Below, piece after piece: positions 1 through 9,651 of a stretch of 64,000 nucleotides of DNA; position 1 is the first letter of the stretch, and each line of letters opens with the position of its first letter. The stretch lies in assembly GCF_038002165.1 (NCBI RefSeq), contig NZ_JBBOBR010000001.1, forward strand, positions 372,001 to 436,000, read 5' to 3'. This DNA comes from Cytobacillus sp. FSL H8-0458. GTDB taxonomy: Bacteria > Bacillota > Bacilli > Bacillales > Cytobacillaceae. A program made the position numbers and the translations under genes. Below the pieces are notes generated by a model, which saw only the letters and a program-made list of their open reading frames with translations, was not told where the DNA came from and searched no databases.

Positions 1-692
<692 letters not shown>

Positions 693-709
693 AAAATAAT
701 TGCCAGTGG

Positions 710-748
710 ATAGTTTACTTCTTAAAATAGAAGTAAACTATTTTTTTT
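710..748 (+). terminator. Intrinsic terminator after sigA
   Basis: Perfect inverted repeat ATAGTTTACTTC / GAAGTAAACTAT with a short A/T-rich loop, followed by eight T. It ends the sigA transcript. Confidence 0.9.
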
Positions 749-756
749 GACAGGAT

Positions 757-1293
757 GTGCTTTGGTTGGAAGAAAACAGAAAAAAAATTATTGTTAACGA
801 ACTGCTGCATTGGAAAAAGAGCCGAATGCTCCCTGATCAATATTGTGACTACCTGCTTGCTCTTTACACAGAAGGAAGTCAGCCGAAAGAAATAAAAAAA
901 CGTAAAAATACAATGGTTCTATATCTTGCCAACCTTATCCTCCTGCTGCTGATTCCAATTTCTGCTTTATTAATTTATTTTACTGAATTGTCTATTACTT
1001 TGCAAACCGTCATTTTAATTCTTTTCATTTCTGCGTGTATTTTCTTTATTTTTTATTTTTCTGGAAAAGTAAAAATGATACATATACCCATCATCTCAGC
1101 AGCTTTGATTTTACTGATGGGATCTGTTGGTTATGTATCGGAGTTATATCCCGAAAACGAAAGAATTCTCTATGCTTCCCTAGTAATTAATTGTGTTCTT
1201 TGGCTGTATACAGGATTAAAATGGAAGTTTTTATATTTATGGATATCAGGGGCGCTTGGATTCTTTTTAATAGTTATTTCTATATTCATATAA
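757..1293 (+). CDS. Predicted multi-pass membrane protein, DUF2157-like N-terminus
   Basis: A 178-residue protein with a basic and acidic soluble head of about 50 residues (EENRKKIIVNELLHWKKS...) and then about five hydrophobic segments (residues ~53-72, 79-98, 104-125, 138-153, 158-177). The head resembles the short helical N-terminus of DUF2157-type membrane proteins, but this is a resemblance from memory. The proposed start is GTG at 757. The only Shine-Dalgarno candidate (AGGA) is very close to it, so the start is uncertain, and TTG codons a few residues on are alternatives. It lies just after the sigA terminator, so it probably has its own promoter. Function unknown. Confidence 0.7.
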   Translation: MLWLEENRKKIIVNELLHWKKSRMLPDQYCDYLLALYTEGSQPKEIKKRKNTMVLYLANLILLLLIPISALLIYFTELSITLQTVILILFISACIFFIFYFSGKVKMIHIPIISAALILLMGSVGYVSELYPENERILYASLVINCVLWLYTGLKWKFLYLWISGALGFFLIVISIFI

Positions 1294-1320
1294 TAAAATA
1301 TTTTAAAAAGTTTTTAAATG

Positions 1321-1350
1321 TTGAGAAAACTCTAACATTCCTTATATAAT
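1321..1350 (+). promoter_or_regulatory. Sigma-A type promoter for the acyl-CoA dehydrogenase
   Basis: TTGAGA (1321-1326), an 18-base spacer and a perfect TATAAT (1345-1350), placed 46 bases before the ATG at 1397. Confidence 0.7.
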
Positions 1351-1396
1351 AGTAATGAAAGCGTATACAACTTTTGTTCTTATAAGGGGGATTTAC

Positions 1397-2536
1397 ATGA
1401 ATTTTGATTTAACTGCAGAACAGAATATGATCCTTAAAACAATCAGGGAATTTGCTCAGGAAGAAGTGGCACCGGGAGCTTTGGAAAGAGACCTTACTAA
1501 GGAATTTCCAATAGAAGTATTTAAGAAAATGGCTGACCTTGGCTTGATGGGGCTTCCTTTCCCTGAAGAATATGGCGGTGCAGGGGCAGATACTGTAAGC
1601 TTTGCTATTGTAACAGAGGAGTTGAGCAGGGCATGCGCGTCCACCGGAATCACTTACTCTGCGCATATTTCACTTGGCGGAGCACCGCTTTATTTATTCG
1701 GGACCGAAGAGCAGAAGCAAAAGTATCTGGTGCCAATTTGTACAGGTGAGTCTTTTGGAGCTTTCGGTTTGACAGAGCCTAATGCAGGCTCTGATGCTGG
1801 CGGTACTAGAACAACAGCTGTCGAAAAAGATGGGGAATATATCATTAATGGTAATAAATGCTTCATTACGAATGCCAGCTATGCGAAGCATCTAGCTTTG
1901 ACTGCAGTCACAGGTGAAGTGGATGGTAAAAAAGAAATCAGTGCGATTATTGTTCCAACGGATGCAGAAGGATTTACGGTTATCGATAATTACGAAAAGA
2001 TGGGACTCAATGCGTCTAACACAACTGAACTAGTCCTTGAAGACGTACGCGTTCCGACTGAGCACTTGCTCGGCAAAAAAGGCGAGGGCTTCAAACAGTT
2101 TTTAATCACATTGGATGGAGGGCGTATTGGTATTGGAGCAATGGCTCTGGGGATAGCGCAGGCTGCTTACGATAAGGCACTTCAATATGCTAAGGAGCGC
2201 CAGCAGTTTGGCCGTTCTCTCTCAAACTTCCAAGCTATCCAATTTAAACTTGCAGATATGGCGATGAAAATTGAATTGGCACGAAATATGGTCTATAAGG
2301 CTGCATGGCTGAAAGACCAGGGAAGACCATTTGCCAAAGAAGCTTCCATGTGCAAGCTCTATGCCTCTGAAATCTGTATGGAAATCGCGGACCAGGCTGT
2401 TCAGATCCACGGCGGATACGGCTATATGAAAGAATACCATGTAGAACGCTACATGAGGGACGGTAAGCTCACAGAAATCGGGGAAGGCACCTCAGAAGTA
2501 CAAAGAATGGTCATTGCGCGCCTAATTGGATGCTAA
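1397..2536 (+). CDS. Acyl-CoA dehydrogenase
   Basis: FAD-dependent enzyme of 379 residues that introduces the alpha-beta double bond in acyl-CoA during fatty-acid or branched-chain acid oxidation. Both family signatures are visible: FGLTEPNAGSDAGG around residue 125 and the C-terminal QIHGGYGYMKEYHVER. The catalytic glutamate is in GEGTSEVQR near residue 365. The start is ATG at 1397, seven bases after AAGGGGG; an in-frame ATG at 1355 would add 14 residues without a ribosome site. Length is normal for short- and medium-chain or isovaleryl-type dehydrogenases; the substrate cannot be read from sequence alone. It sits alone between sigA and cccA, neighbours in B. subtilis, so it looks inserted into this order. 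Confidence 0.93.
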   Translation: MNFDLTAEQNMILKTIREFAQEEVAPGALERDLTKEFPIEVFKKMADLGLMGLPFPEEYGGAGADTVSFAIVTEELSRACASTGITYSAHISLGGAPLYLFGTEEQKQKYLVPICTGESFGAFGLTEPNAGSDAGGTRTTAVEKDGEYIINGNKCFITNASYAKHLALTAVTGEVDGKKEISAIIVPTDAEGFTVIDNYEKMGLNASNTTELVLEDVRVPTEHLLGKKGEGFKQFLITLDGGRIGIGAMALGIAQAAYDKALQYAKERQQFGRSLSNFQAIQFKLADMAMKIELARNMVYKAAWLKDQGRPFAKEASMCKLYASEICMEIADQAVQIHGGYGYMKEYHVERYMRDGKLTEIGEGTSEVQRMVIARLIGC

Positions 2537-2583
2537 AACTGTATATTGAGGAACGAATGAGACATCCAGGTGAAATAATTAGC

Positions 2584-2613
2584 AAAAACTCCATCCTCTA
2601 GATGGAGTTTTTT
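2584..2613 (+). terminator. Intrinsic terminator after acyl-CoA dehydrogenase
   Basis: AAAAACTCCATC / GATGGAGTTTTTT with a CTCTA loop and a T run. Confidence 0.88.
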
Positions 2614-2741
2614 GTCCATTTTATGAACAAGATTTGACAAAGTTTACAATAGGGCTTTTCCTTCTGAGTTTTTTAAAGTAAAATAGAGATTGTTTGTATA
2701 CTTACTTAAACTGAATGTGCTTACATAAGGGAGGTTAAATC

Positions 2742-3107
2742 ATGAATCGCAATCCAATCATTCCATTTGTGTTAATTATGGTTTTTGGTGTGGTAGCAAT
2801 GTTCCTAGTTTCTTTTAAAGGTCTTGGCGATATGGAAGAGCTTGCAAAAGAACAGGAAGGCGGCGGTGCTGAAACTGAAGAAACTGCAGCTGCGACCCCT
2901 GAAGAAATTTACCAGAAGAGCTGTATCGGATGTCACGGTGACCAGTATCAAGGCGGAGTTGGTCCTGCTCTAACAGGTGTAGGTGATCGTTTATCGCAGG
3001 ATGAAATCGCAGATATCGTAGTAAACGGTAAAGGCTCAATGCCTCCAGGATTAGTGCCTCAAGACAAAGCTGCCGAAATGGCTGAATGGTTAGCAGGCCT
3101 TAAGTAA
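2742..3107 (+). CDS. cccA: Membrane-anchored cytochrome c-550
   Basis: Small electron carrier of 121 residues, held outside the cytoplasmic membrane by an uncleaved N-terminal helix (residues ~6-25, IIPFVLIMVFGVVAMFL). A Glu-rich linker follows, then a class I cytochrome c domain with the haem attachment site CIGCH and the axial methionine in GSMPPG. The strong Shine-Dalgarno GGGAGG lies seven to eight bases before the ATG. It is a stand-alone gene between two terminators, as in B. subtilis where cccA also lies downstream of sigA. Confidence 0.96.
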   Translation: MNRNPIIPFVLIMVFGVVAMFLVSFKGLGDMEELAKEQEGGGAETEETAAATPEEIYQKSCIGCHGDQYQGGVGPALTGVGDRLSQDEIADIVVNGKGSMPPGLVPQDKAAEMAEWLAGLK

Positions 3108-3120
3108 TACCTATAATGAA

Positions 3121-3150
3121 AGTCCTTTGCATATGTAAAGGACTTTTTTT
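3121..3150 (+). terminator. Intrinsic terminator after cccA
   Basis: AGTCCTTT / AAAGGACT stem followed by seven T. Confidence 0.88.
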
Positions 3151-3160
3151 ATACTATAAG

Positions 3161-3193
3161 AAAGGCTATCGTAAAATGACGATAGCTTTTTTA
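3161..3193 (+). terminator. Second terminator-like hairpin after cccA
   Basis: GGCTATCG / CGATAGCT stem with an A/T-rich loop and a T run, directly behind the first terminator. It may back it up or act on the opposite strand. Confidence 0.6.
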
Positions 3194-3257
3194 GCTGTTC
3201 GCTCAAGAAGAGCAGGCGCTATGCGCTTTTTACAATACATAAATAAGTGGTGACAAT

Positions 3258-3965
3258 ATGAATACGGAAAAATTATCAAATCGGCTTGAAGCTGTAACAA
3301 ATTATATTCCCCCAGGTGCACGAGTAGCTGATATAGGCTCAGACCACGCGTATTTGCCATGCTATGCAGTAAAGAAAGGGATTGTCCCTTTTGCCGTTGC
3401 TGGTGAAGTGGTGGAGGGTCCTTATCAATCCGCCAAAAAACAGGTGAAAATGGAAGGACTCGAAAATCAGATTTCCGTAAGAAAAGGAAACGGGCTTGAA
3501 GTGATTAGCCCAAATGAAGTTGACTGTATAACCATAGCAGGCATGGGAGGATCTTTAATTGCGAGCATTCTTGAAGAGGGGAAGAGCAAGCTTGCTTCTG
3601 TAAAGAGGCTGATCCTCCAGCCGAATCTAAGTGCCATTTCGATTAGAAGCTGGCTGATTGACAATGGCTGGGAGCTAATAGCCGAAGATATTCTTGAAGA
3701 AGACGGAAAGGTCTATGAAATCCTTGCAGCTGAAAAAGGAGAGCCATTGAAACCATACAAGAATACAGAACAAGGTCTACTGATGGGCCCTTTTCTTATG
3801 GAGCAAAAATCAGCCATATTTCAAAACAAGTGGCTCGGTGAAAAGAAGAATTGGGAGAGAATCCTTTTGCAGCTTGAAAAAGCAGCATACTCCAGAGAAA
3901 CAGAGAAGAGAAAACAGGAGTTAAAGCGAAAAATCAAAATGGCAGAGGAGGTATTGATGCAATGA
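3258..3965 (+). CDS. trmK: tRNA (adenine-22-N1)-methyltransferase TrmK
   Basis: SAM-dependent methylase of 235 residues that makes m1A22 in tRNA (YqfN in B. subtilis). The Rossmann SAM-binding motif is VADIGSDHAYLP near residue 24. The second family motif is ITIAGMGGSLIASIL near residue 93, and LQPN near 117 is in the catalytic region. The C-terminal ~70 residues are charged and probably coiled coil. The ATG follows GGTGA. Its last codon overlaps the start of the Nif3-like gene in ATGA, so the two are translationally coupled, as in other Bacillaceae. Confidence 0.95.
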   Translation: MNTEKLSNRLEAVTNYIPPGARVADIGSDHAYLPCYAVKKGIVPFAVAGEVVEGPYQSAKKQVKMEGLENQISVRKGNGLEVISPNEVDCITIAGMGGSLIASILEEGKSKLASVKRLILQPNLSAISIRSWLIDNGWELIAEDILEEDGKVYEILAAEKGEPLKPYKNTEQGLLMGPFLMEQKSAIFQNKWLGEKKNWERILLQLEKAAYSRETEKRKQELKRKIKMAEEVLMQ

Positions 3966-5077
3966 AAAAAATAAATGGACATGAGATTATCCAACTATTT
4001 GAGCAGTTCTCCCCAAAAGGGTATGCGATGGAAGGAGACAAGATTGGCCTCCAGGTTGGCAGGCTTAACGCTCCTGTTGAAAATGTTATGATTGCCCTGG
4101 ATGTACTGGAAGATGTCGTTGATGAGGCAATTGAAAAGAATGTGCAGCTGATTATTGCTCATCATCCCTTAATCTACAGACCTTTGCAAAAAATTCCCAC
4201 TGATACTCCATCAGGAAGAATTATTGAAAAGCTTATCAAACATGATATAGCCGTGTATGCAGCACATACGAATTTGGATATCGCCAACGGCGGGGTCAAT
4301 GATATGCTGGCTGATGCACTGAAGCTTTCCAATACGGAAGTCTTATATCCCACATATGAAACTGTATTGAAAAAGCTCGCTGTGTTTGTGCCTGAAGAAA
4401 ATGCTGAGTCTTTAAGACAAGCTCTTGGGAACGCAGGAGCTGGTTCAATCGGCAATTACAGTCATTGCTCTTTTACCTCTTCTGGGATAGGGCAATTTAA
4501 GCCTGGCAGTGAAGCAAATCCTCATATTGGCCAGCTGGGTGAGCTTGCGGCTGTTAATGAAGTCTGCATTGAGACCATTTTTCCTGAACATATAGAAAAA
4601 AAAGTGCTTTCTGCGATGTTCAAAAACCATCCTTATGAAGAAGTTGCCTATGATATTTATAAGCTTGAAAACAAGGGTGAAGCTCTGGGTCTGGGTAAAA
4701 TTGGAGAAATCGGCGAGATGACTCTGGAGGAATTTGCGGAGCATGTAAAACAAACACTTGAAGTGAAGGGAGTTCGTGTAGTGGGTGACCTTTCATCAAA
4801 AGTGAAGAAAGTTGCTGTTCTGGGGGGAGATGGAAACAAGTACTTTATGTCAGCAAAGATGAAGGGTGCTGATGTATATGTGACGGGGGACATGTATTAC
4901 CATGTGGCCCATGACGCTATGATGATGGGCCTGAATATTGTTGATCCCGGCCATAATGTTGAAAAGGTAATGAAAAAAGGAGTCACCCAAAAATTATCTC
5001 AGATGTGTACCGAAAAAGGATATAGCGTATCCATTTTCCCTTCCGAAGTTCATACAGATCCGTTTAAATTTGTCTGA
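3962..5077 (+). CDS. yqfO: Nif3-like dinuclear metal-centre protein YqfO
   Basis: Member of the Nif3/NGG1p-interacting family, 371 residues, cytoplasmic. The metal ligands lie in IAHHPLIY (residue ~65), HTNLD (~101) and the C-terminal YVTGDMYYHVAHDA and VDPGHN. Between the two halves is the PII/CutA-like inserted domain (roughly residues 125-235) that the long Bacillus forms carry. Databases often label it GTP cyclohydrolase 1 type 2 homolog, but the physiological reaction is not established. It overlaps trmK by four bases. Confidence 0.93.
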   Translation: MKKINGHEIIQLFEQFSPKGYAMEGDKIGLQVGRLNAPVENVMIALDVLEDVVDEAIEKNVQLIIAHHPLIYRPLQKIPTDTPSGRIIEKLIKHDIAVYAAHTNLDIANGGVNDMLADALKLSNTEVLYPTYETVLKKLAVFVPEENAESLRQALGNAGAGSIGNYSHCSFTSSGIGQFKPGSEANPHIGQLGELAAVNEVCIETIFPEHIEKKVLSAMFKNHPYEEVAYDIYKLENKGEALGLGKIGEIGEMTLEEFAEHVKQTLEVKGVRVVGDLSSKVKKVAVLGGDGNKYFMSAKMKGADVYVTGDMYYHVAHDAMMMGLNIVDPGHNVEKVMKKGVTQKLSQMCTEKGYSVSIFPSEVHTDPFKFV

Positions 5078-5085
5078 AAATCAAA

Positions 5086-5118
5086 AGAACCGGCTTCCCT
5101 CAGGGACCGGTTCTGTTT
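5086..5118 (+). terminator. Probable terminator after yqfO
   Basis: AGAACCGG / CCGGTTCT stem followed by GTTTA. The T run is short, so strength is uncertain. Confidence 0.65.
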
Positions 5119-5120
5119 AT

Positions 5121-5340
5121 CGCAGTCTAACGGGCAGTAAGATCCCACTTCAAGAATCAGAGAAATCAAATGAGGGTAAGTGGGGTCAAACTGCCCGTAA
5201 AGGCCCGAAAAGAAGAACAAAGACTAAGAACGCCCCATCCTGTGGCAACGTCTTTGTGACCCACTTTCCGTGGGCCTCAACTAACAATCAGCGGGGGATA
5301 AAGAACCCCCCAGTGATTGAAGTTTCACTTTATATGCACT
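5121..5340. repeat. Structured non-coding element, possibly an IS-derived remnant
   Basis: There is no convincing gene here. The region is dominated by a long hairpin: ACGGGCAGT (5130-5138) pairs with ACTGCCCGT (5190-5198), then a symmetric AA/AA internal loop, then GATCCCACTT (5141-5150) pairs with AAGTGGGGTC (5178-5187) around a 27-base loop. Further on are a G5/C6 hairpin (around 5291-5312) and a small inverted repeat AGTGA/TCACT (around 5312-5330). It is far more GC-rich and structured than its surroundings. The pattern reminds me of the structured right-end region of IS200/IS605-family elements, but no transposase or TnpB gene is present and that link is from memory only. Confidence 0.5.
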
Positions 5341-5348
5341 TCCGCTTT

Positions 5349-6299
5349 TTATAACTTTGCAGGCTTCTTTACTTTCGGAAGTATTTTATTTAACGGCACT
5401 TTCTTCTCACGGGACCATGTGGAATCATCAGCCGGATCAAATTGTTCAAGGAAAGTAATAACTTCCTTTGTAATAGGTGTCGGGGTTGAGGCTCCTGATG
5501 TAACGGCAACTGTCGATGCATCTTTAATCCAATTCACATCCAGTTCAGTAATATCAGCAATACGGTAGGCTTTTGTACCGGCAATTTCTTCTGATACCTG
5601 TGCAAGACGATTGGAGTTATTGCTCTTAGGGTCACCCACAACGATTAATACATCGGCCTGGCCAGCTTGTTCTGCAACTGCTTCCTGGCGGACCTGGGTA
5701 GCCATGCAGATTTCTTTATGGAACTCTGCGTGAGGGTATTTTTCCTTTATCTGATCCATTACATGGACAACATCCCATTGGCTCATTGTAGTCTGATTTG
5801 TCACCAGTATTTTATCCGCCTGTATGTGAAGTTCATTTACATCCTCAACAGTCTGCACTAAATGAACTGCATGAGGAGCCACTCCAACTGCACCTTCAGG
5901 TTCTGGATGGCCTTTTTTGCCGATGTAAATGATTTGAAAACCTTCCTTTTCCTTTTCCCTGATCAGATCATGTGTTCTTGTTACATCAGGGCATGTTGCA
6001 TCAAGTGTCACAAGGCCTTTTTGTTTCGCTGCTTCCCGCACTTCAGGTGAAATGCCATGTGCTGTAAAAATGACGGTGCCTTTGTCGACTTTGTCCAGGA
6101 TTTCTTTGCGGTCTTTTCCATCAAGTGTAACAATGCCTTCCTCTTCAAAAGCATCTGTCACATGTTTGTTATGGACGATCATACCCAAAATATAGATGGG
6201 TCTCGGCAAAGACGGATCAAGTGCAGCGTTCCTCGCAATAACCATTGCATCCACCACACCGTAGCAATACCCCCGAGGAGAGATTTTTATGACGTTCAT
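5349..6299 (-). CDS. ispH: 4-hydroxy-3-methylbut-2-enyl diphosphate reductase IspH
   Basis: Last enzyme of the MEP isoprenoid pathway, making IPP and DMAPP from HMBPP; 316 residues, cytoplasmic, with a [4Fe-4S] cluster. The three cluster cysteines are in PRGYCYGV (residue ~12), [10 protein letters not shown] (~103) and the C-terminal half. The proton-relay and substrate motifs TAHGISPEV and [13 protein letters not shown] are intact, as is TSGASTPTP. The start is ATG at 6299 with GGGAGG seven bases upstream. It is convergent with yqfO. IspG, the preceding enzyme, is encoded at 13491-14612. Confidence 0.96.
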   Translation of the reverse strand: MNVIKISPRGYCYGVVDAMVIARNAALDPSLPRPIYILGMIVHNKHVTDAFEEEGIVTLDGKDRKEILDKVDKGTVIFTAHGISPEVREAAKQKGLVTLDATCPDVTRTHDLIREKEKEGFQIIYIGKKGHPEPEGAVGVAPHAVHLVQTVEDVNELHIQADKILVTNQTTMSQWDVVHVMDQIKEKYPHAEFHKEICMATQVRQEAVAEQAGQADVLIVVGDPKSNNSNRLAQVSEEIAGTKAYRIADITELDVNWIKDASTVAVTSGASTPTPITKEVITFLEQFDPADDSTWSREKKVPLNKILPKVKKPAKL

Positions 6300-6468
6300 C
6301 TGTATATCCTCCCTAATAAAAAGCTTATATATGAATTGAACTGAGTTATGTTTCTATACGGAAAAACTCCATATTGCACCTCTATTATATAAGAGATAAA
6401 CCGAGAATACAAAAGGAGTAATTCTTCTTAAGGAAAAAGAAAAAAAGAATGCCCCGGCATCCTTTTCA

Positions 6469-7032
6469 TTAAATATATAATTTTGGTCTGGAAATACCTT
6501 CTGCCGATGATCGCTTGACAGCCGGCTGTTCCATGGCATGTTCCTTTTTTGTATTTTTTGGCTTTGAATTCTGTTTCTTTTTTTCTGTAGTTGCCTGATG
6601 GGATTCCACTTTAGCTTCAGAAGCTTTCTCACCAGCTTCAGGTGCATCCTTTATGCCTCTGTAAAGCTTCCACATGGCAGGAAGATTCCTGACCAGCGGT
6701 CCATACTGCTGAACCATGGGTCCGATTTGCTGTGCTGTATTTAAGACCTTTTGAGTGTTGGTTAAAAAGCCGTTTATGGAAGATGGGTTGCTTATTGCCT
6801 GAAGGATGCCTCCGCCTGCCTGTGAGCCTCCTGCAGCTCTGGCAGCTCCCATTCCTGGTGCCGGCTGGGCATTTCCTTTTCCTAATATTTTGGAGAGCAA
6901 TCCTCCTCCTCCGCGTTTCATTCCCGGAGGACCGCCCATCATAGGCCCCATGGGTGGTCTTCCCTGCATCGGGGTCATAAAAGGATGGGGATTCATCCCT
7001 CCGCGCATAGGGGGTCTTGATCCTGGCATCAT
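6469..7032 (-). CDS. yqfQ: VrrA/YqfQ-like protein, Gly/Pro/Met-rich
   Basis: Protein of 187 residues. The first ~60 residues are a low-complexity stretch of Met, Pro, Gly and Arg (for example MTPMQGRPPMGPMMGG). A conserved middle segment follows (GGGILQAISNPSSINGFLTNTQKVLNTAQQ..., residues ~70-125, ending MWKLYRGIKD), and the tail is Lys/Glu-rich. This matches the YqfQ/VrrA family of Bacillus, whose function is unknown. I prefer the ATG at 7032, nine bases after AAAGGAGG; the ATG at 7038 is only three bases from it. It is convergent with cshB promoter DNA and lies between ispH and cshB, as in B. subtilis. Confidence 0.85.
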   Translation of the reverse strand: MMPGSRPPMRGGMNPHPFMTPMQGRPPMGPMMGGPPGMKRGGGGLLSKILGKGNAQPAPGMGAARAAGGSQAGGGILQAISNPSSINGFLTNTQKVLNTAQQIGPMVQQYGPLVRNLPAMWKLYRGIKDAPEAGEKASEAKVESHQATTEKKKQNSKPKNTKKEHAMEQPAVKRSSAEGISRPKLYI

Positions 7033-7352
7033 ATTCATTGGCCTCCTTTCGCAGCACATTTCTGCTTCTTAAATAAAAATTTATATTATAAAGTATGCGT
7101 TTATCCCATTTTGGTTTAGGCATTATGGAGAAGAAGCCAATTTATTTATTAAAATCACCTAAAAAGCTCATCATAAAAATATAAATGCCTGTTTGAGTGG
7201 TTATTTGCAGGAAACTTTATTATAATAACAGGATGTAAGAAAAGCTCGGAACCAGCAAGTTGTCAGTTGATACTAGTAGATCTTACTCACTAATATATGT
7301 TTCGGATGAAGCCTGAACAAAGGAGAATCTGAATAATTGAGGAGTTTTTTAT
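7033..7352. other. Intergenic region upstream of cshB
   Basis: Divergent promoter region of yqfQ and cshB. A perfect TATAAT is at 7221-7226, with only a weak -35 (TGGTTA, 7198-7203). If used, it gives cshB an untranslated leader of about 120 bases. No other gene or clear RNA fold was seen. Confidence 0.45.
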
Positions 7353-8663
7353 ATGAACGAAACGAAATTTGACCGATTTAATTTAAAGCCATTTATTATA
7401 GAAGCGGTTAAAGATTTTGGCTTTTATGAGCCGACGGAAATTCAGGAAAGAATGATCCCTGCCGTGCTGAAGGGCGAAAGCGCAATAGGACAATCACAGA
7501 CAGGTACAGGGAAAACGCATTCATATGTATTGCCTATCCTTCAAAAGGTTGATCCTTCCCGCCAGGAGGTTCAGGCTATTATTACAGCTCCAACCAGAGA
7601 GCTTGCCAATCAGATTTATCATGAAATTCTTAAAGTTACAGAGCATTGCCCGGAGGGAGAAGAAATAACTGCACGCTGCTATATTGGCGGTACGGACAAG
7701 CAGAGAACCATTGAAAAGCTAAAAAAACAGCCTCATGTGGTTGTAGGCACACCGGGAAGGATCAATGACCTTGTAAAAGAACAGGCATTGTTTGTGCATA
7801 CTGCCGAAATTCTTATTGTGGATGAAGCAGATTTAATGCTTGATATGGGGTTCATTGAAGATGTTGATCAGATTGCGGCAAGGATGCCGGAGAAGCTGCA
7901 GATACTGGTATTCTCAGCTACCATTCCAGAAAAGCTGAAGCCTTTCCTGAAAAAATACATGGAAAATCCTAAATATGTACATGTGGAGCCTAAGCAGGCC
8001 ACAGCAGCAAATATTGAGCACTGGCTTCTGCCATCCAAACACCGCAATAAAGTGGAGCTGGTCTATCAGGCACTGACTTCCTTAAATCCTTACTTAGCCA
8101 TTGTTTTCACCAACACCAAGAAAAAGGCAGATGAAGTGGCAGACGGATTAATCAGTAAAGGCCTTAAAGTCGGACGTATCCACGGGGACCTTAACCCGCG
8201 TGAAAGAAAGAAAATGATGAAGCAGATTCTCGACCTTGAGTTCCAATATATTGTAGCTACAGACCTGGCTGCCCGGGGCATTGATATACAGGGAATCAGC
8301 CATGTAATTAACTATGAGCTTCCAACTGATCTTGATTTTTATATACATCGGGTTGGGCGGACAGCGCGTGCAGGTTTCTCAGGAATTGCTGTAACAGTGT
8401 ATGAGATTTCCGATGAGGATGCATTAAACAGACTTGAAAAAATGGGGATCGAATTCAGGCACAAAGATCTGCAAAAAGGTGAATGGACAGACCTGGATAA
8501 TCGCAACAAGCGAAAAACGAGACAGAAACAAACAGATGACATTGATAAAAAAGCCGCTTCATTGGTGAAAAAACCGAAAAAAGTAAAACCAGGCTACAAA
8601 AAGAAAATGAAATGGGAAATGGACAAAATAAAAAAACGCGAAAGAAGAATAAAGCGTAAATAA
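7353..8663 (+). CDS. cshB: DEAD-box ATP-dependent RNA helicase CshB
   Basis: RNA helicase of 436 residues implicated in cold adaptation and ribosome/RNA metabolism in Bacillus. All helicase motifs are present in order: Q motif region, motif I SQTGTGKT (~residue 50), PTRELANQ, TPGR, motif II DEAD (VDEADLMLD), motif III SAT, then HGDLNPRERK, ATDLAARGID and HRVGRTARAG in the second RecA domain. The last ~60 residues are a Lys/Arg-rich tail typical of CshB, expected to bind RNA. The ATG has GAGGAG upstream. nfo follows 24 bases later and is probably co-transcribed. Confidence 0.95.
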   Translation: MNETKFDRFNLKPFIIEAVKDFGFYEPTEIQERMIPAVLKGESAIGQSQTGTGKTHSYVLPILQKVDPSRQEVQAIITAPTRELANQIYHEILKVTEHCPEGEEITARCYIGGTDKQRTIEKLKKQPHVVVGTPGRINDLVKEQALFVHTAEILIVDEADLMLDMGFIEDVDQIAARMPEKLQILVFSATIPEKLKPFLKKYMENPKYVHVEPKQATAANIEHWLLPSKHRNKVELVYQALTSLNPYLAIVFTNTKKKADEVADGLISKGLKVGRIHGDLNPRERKKMMKQILDLEFQYIVATDLAARGIDIQGISHVINYELPTDLDFYIHRVGRTARAGFSGIAVTVYEISDEDALNRLEKMGIEFRHKDLQKGEWTDLDNRNKRKTRQKQTDDIDKKAASLVKKPKKVKPGYKKKMKWEMDKIKKRERRIKRK

Positions 8664-8687
8664 AGAATCAAAGGGAGAGGTATTGTC

Positions 8688-9581
8688 ATGCTGAAAATTG
8701 GATCACATGTTTCCATGAGCGGGAAAAAAATGCTTTTAGCAGCAAGTGAAGAAGCTGTTTCATATGGCTCCAATACATTTATGATTTATACAGGAGCTCC
8801 GCAAAACACAAGAAGAAAAAAAATCGAAGATCTGAACATTGAAGCCGGACTGAAGCATATGGCAGAGAACGGGATTGCTGATATTGTTGTACATGCTCCT
8901 TACATTATCAATATCGGAAATACTGCAAACCCTTCAACATTTGAATTAGGCGTTAATTTTCTTCGATCTGAAATCGACCGCACCGAAGCGATTGGAGCTA
9001 AGCAGATCGTTCTCCATCCCGGCGCCCATGTTGGGGCAGGATCAGAGGCCGGCATCAAAAAAATCGTCGAAGGCTTAAATGAAGTCTTAAACGGTGAAGA
9101 AAATGTGCAGATCGCTCTTGAGACCATGGCTGGAAAAGGGTCGGAGTGCGGGAGATCCTTTGAAGAGCTGGCTATGATTATAGAGGGAGTTAATTATAAC
9201 AACCACTTATCTGTATGCTTTGATACTTGCCATACACATGATGCAGGATATGACATTGTGAATGATTTCGACGGGGTATTGGAAGAATTCGATAAGGTTA
9301 TTGGACTTAACCGCCTGAAAGTTCTCCATATTAATGACAGCAAAAATGAGCGCGGAATGCGTAAAGACCGTCATGCAAATATCGGCTTCGGCCACATTGG
9401 CTTCAGCGCATTAAATTATATTGTCCATCATCCTCAATTAAAGGATATCCCTAAAATTCTGGAGACTCCTTATGTTGGCGAAGATAAAAATAATAAAAAA
9501 GCCCCTTATAAGCATGAAATTGATATGCTGCGCAGCCAGGAATTCAATGAAAACTTATTAGAAGCCATTTCGGCTGTATAA
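8688..9581 (+). CDS. nfo: Endonuclease IV (AP endonuclease)
   Basis: Zinc-dependent AP endonuclease of 297 residues (YqfS in B. subtilis) that nicks 5' to abasic sites in base-excision repair. It begins [15 protein letters not shown], the signature Nfo start. Metal ligands sit in HAPYIIN, LHPGAH (~residue 108), [32 protein letters not shown] and [12 protein letters not shown], and the conserved ILETP is near residue 260. The TIM-barrel length is normal. Shine-Dalgarno GGGAGAGG precedes the ATG. It forms an apparent operon with cshB. Confidence 0.96.
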   Translation: MLKIGSHVSMSGKKMLLAASEEAVSYGSNTFMIYTGAPQNTRRKKIEDLNIEAGLKHMAENGIADIVVHAPYIINIGNTANPSTFELGVNFLRSEIDRTEAIGAKQIVLHPGAHVGAGSEAGIKKIVEGLNEVLNGEENVQIALETMAGKGSECGRSFEELAMIIEGVNYNNHLSVCFDTCHTHDAGYDIVNDFDGVLEEFDKVIGLNRLKVLHINDSKNERGMRKDRHANIGFGHIGFSALNYIVHHPQLKDIPKILETPYVGEDKNNKKAPYKHEIDMLRSQEFNENLLEAISAV

Positions 9582-9590
9582 AAATAATAA

Positions 9591-9620
9591 AAAGCTGTGC
9601 CTGGGCTGCACAGCTTTTTT
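9591..9620 (+). terminator. Intrinsic terminator after nfo
   Basis: AAGCTGTGC / GCACAGCTT stem followed by six T. Confidence 0.87.
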
Positions 9621-9651
9621 GCATGAGAAATTAAGTATCATAAACAAAGTT

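Noticed and set aside
5070..5354. Open frame of 94 codons after yqfO
   Set aside because: It runs through the terminator and the hairpin element, overlaps yqfO, and has a low-complexity basic composition and no ribosome site.
6354..7123. Alternative minus-strand frames over yqfQ
   Set aside because: They are frame-shifted readings of the Gly/Pro-rich gene; the yqfQ frame has the AAAGGAGG site and the conserved family segment.
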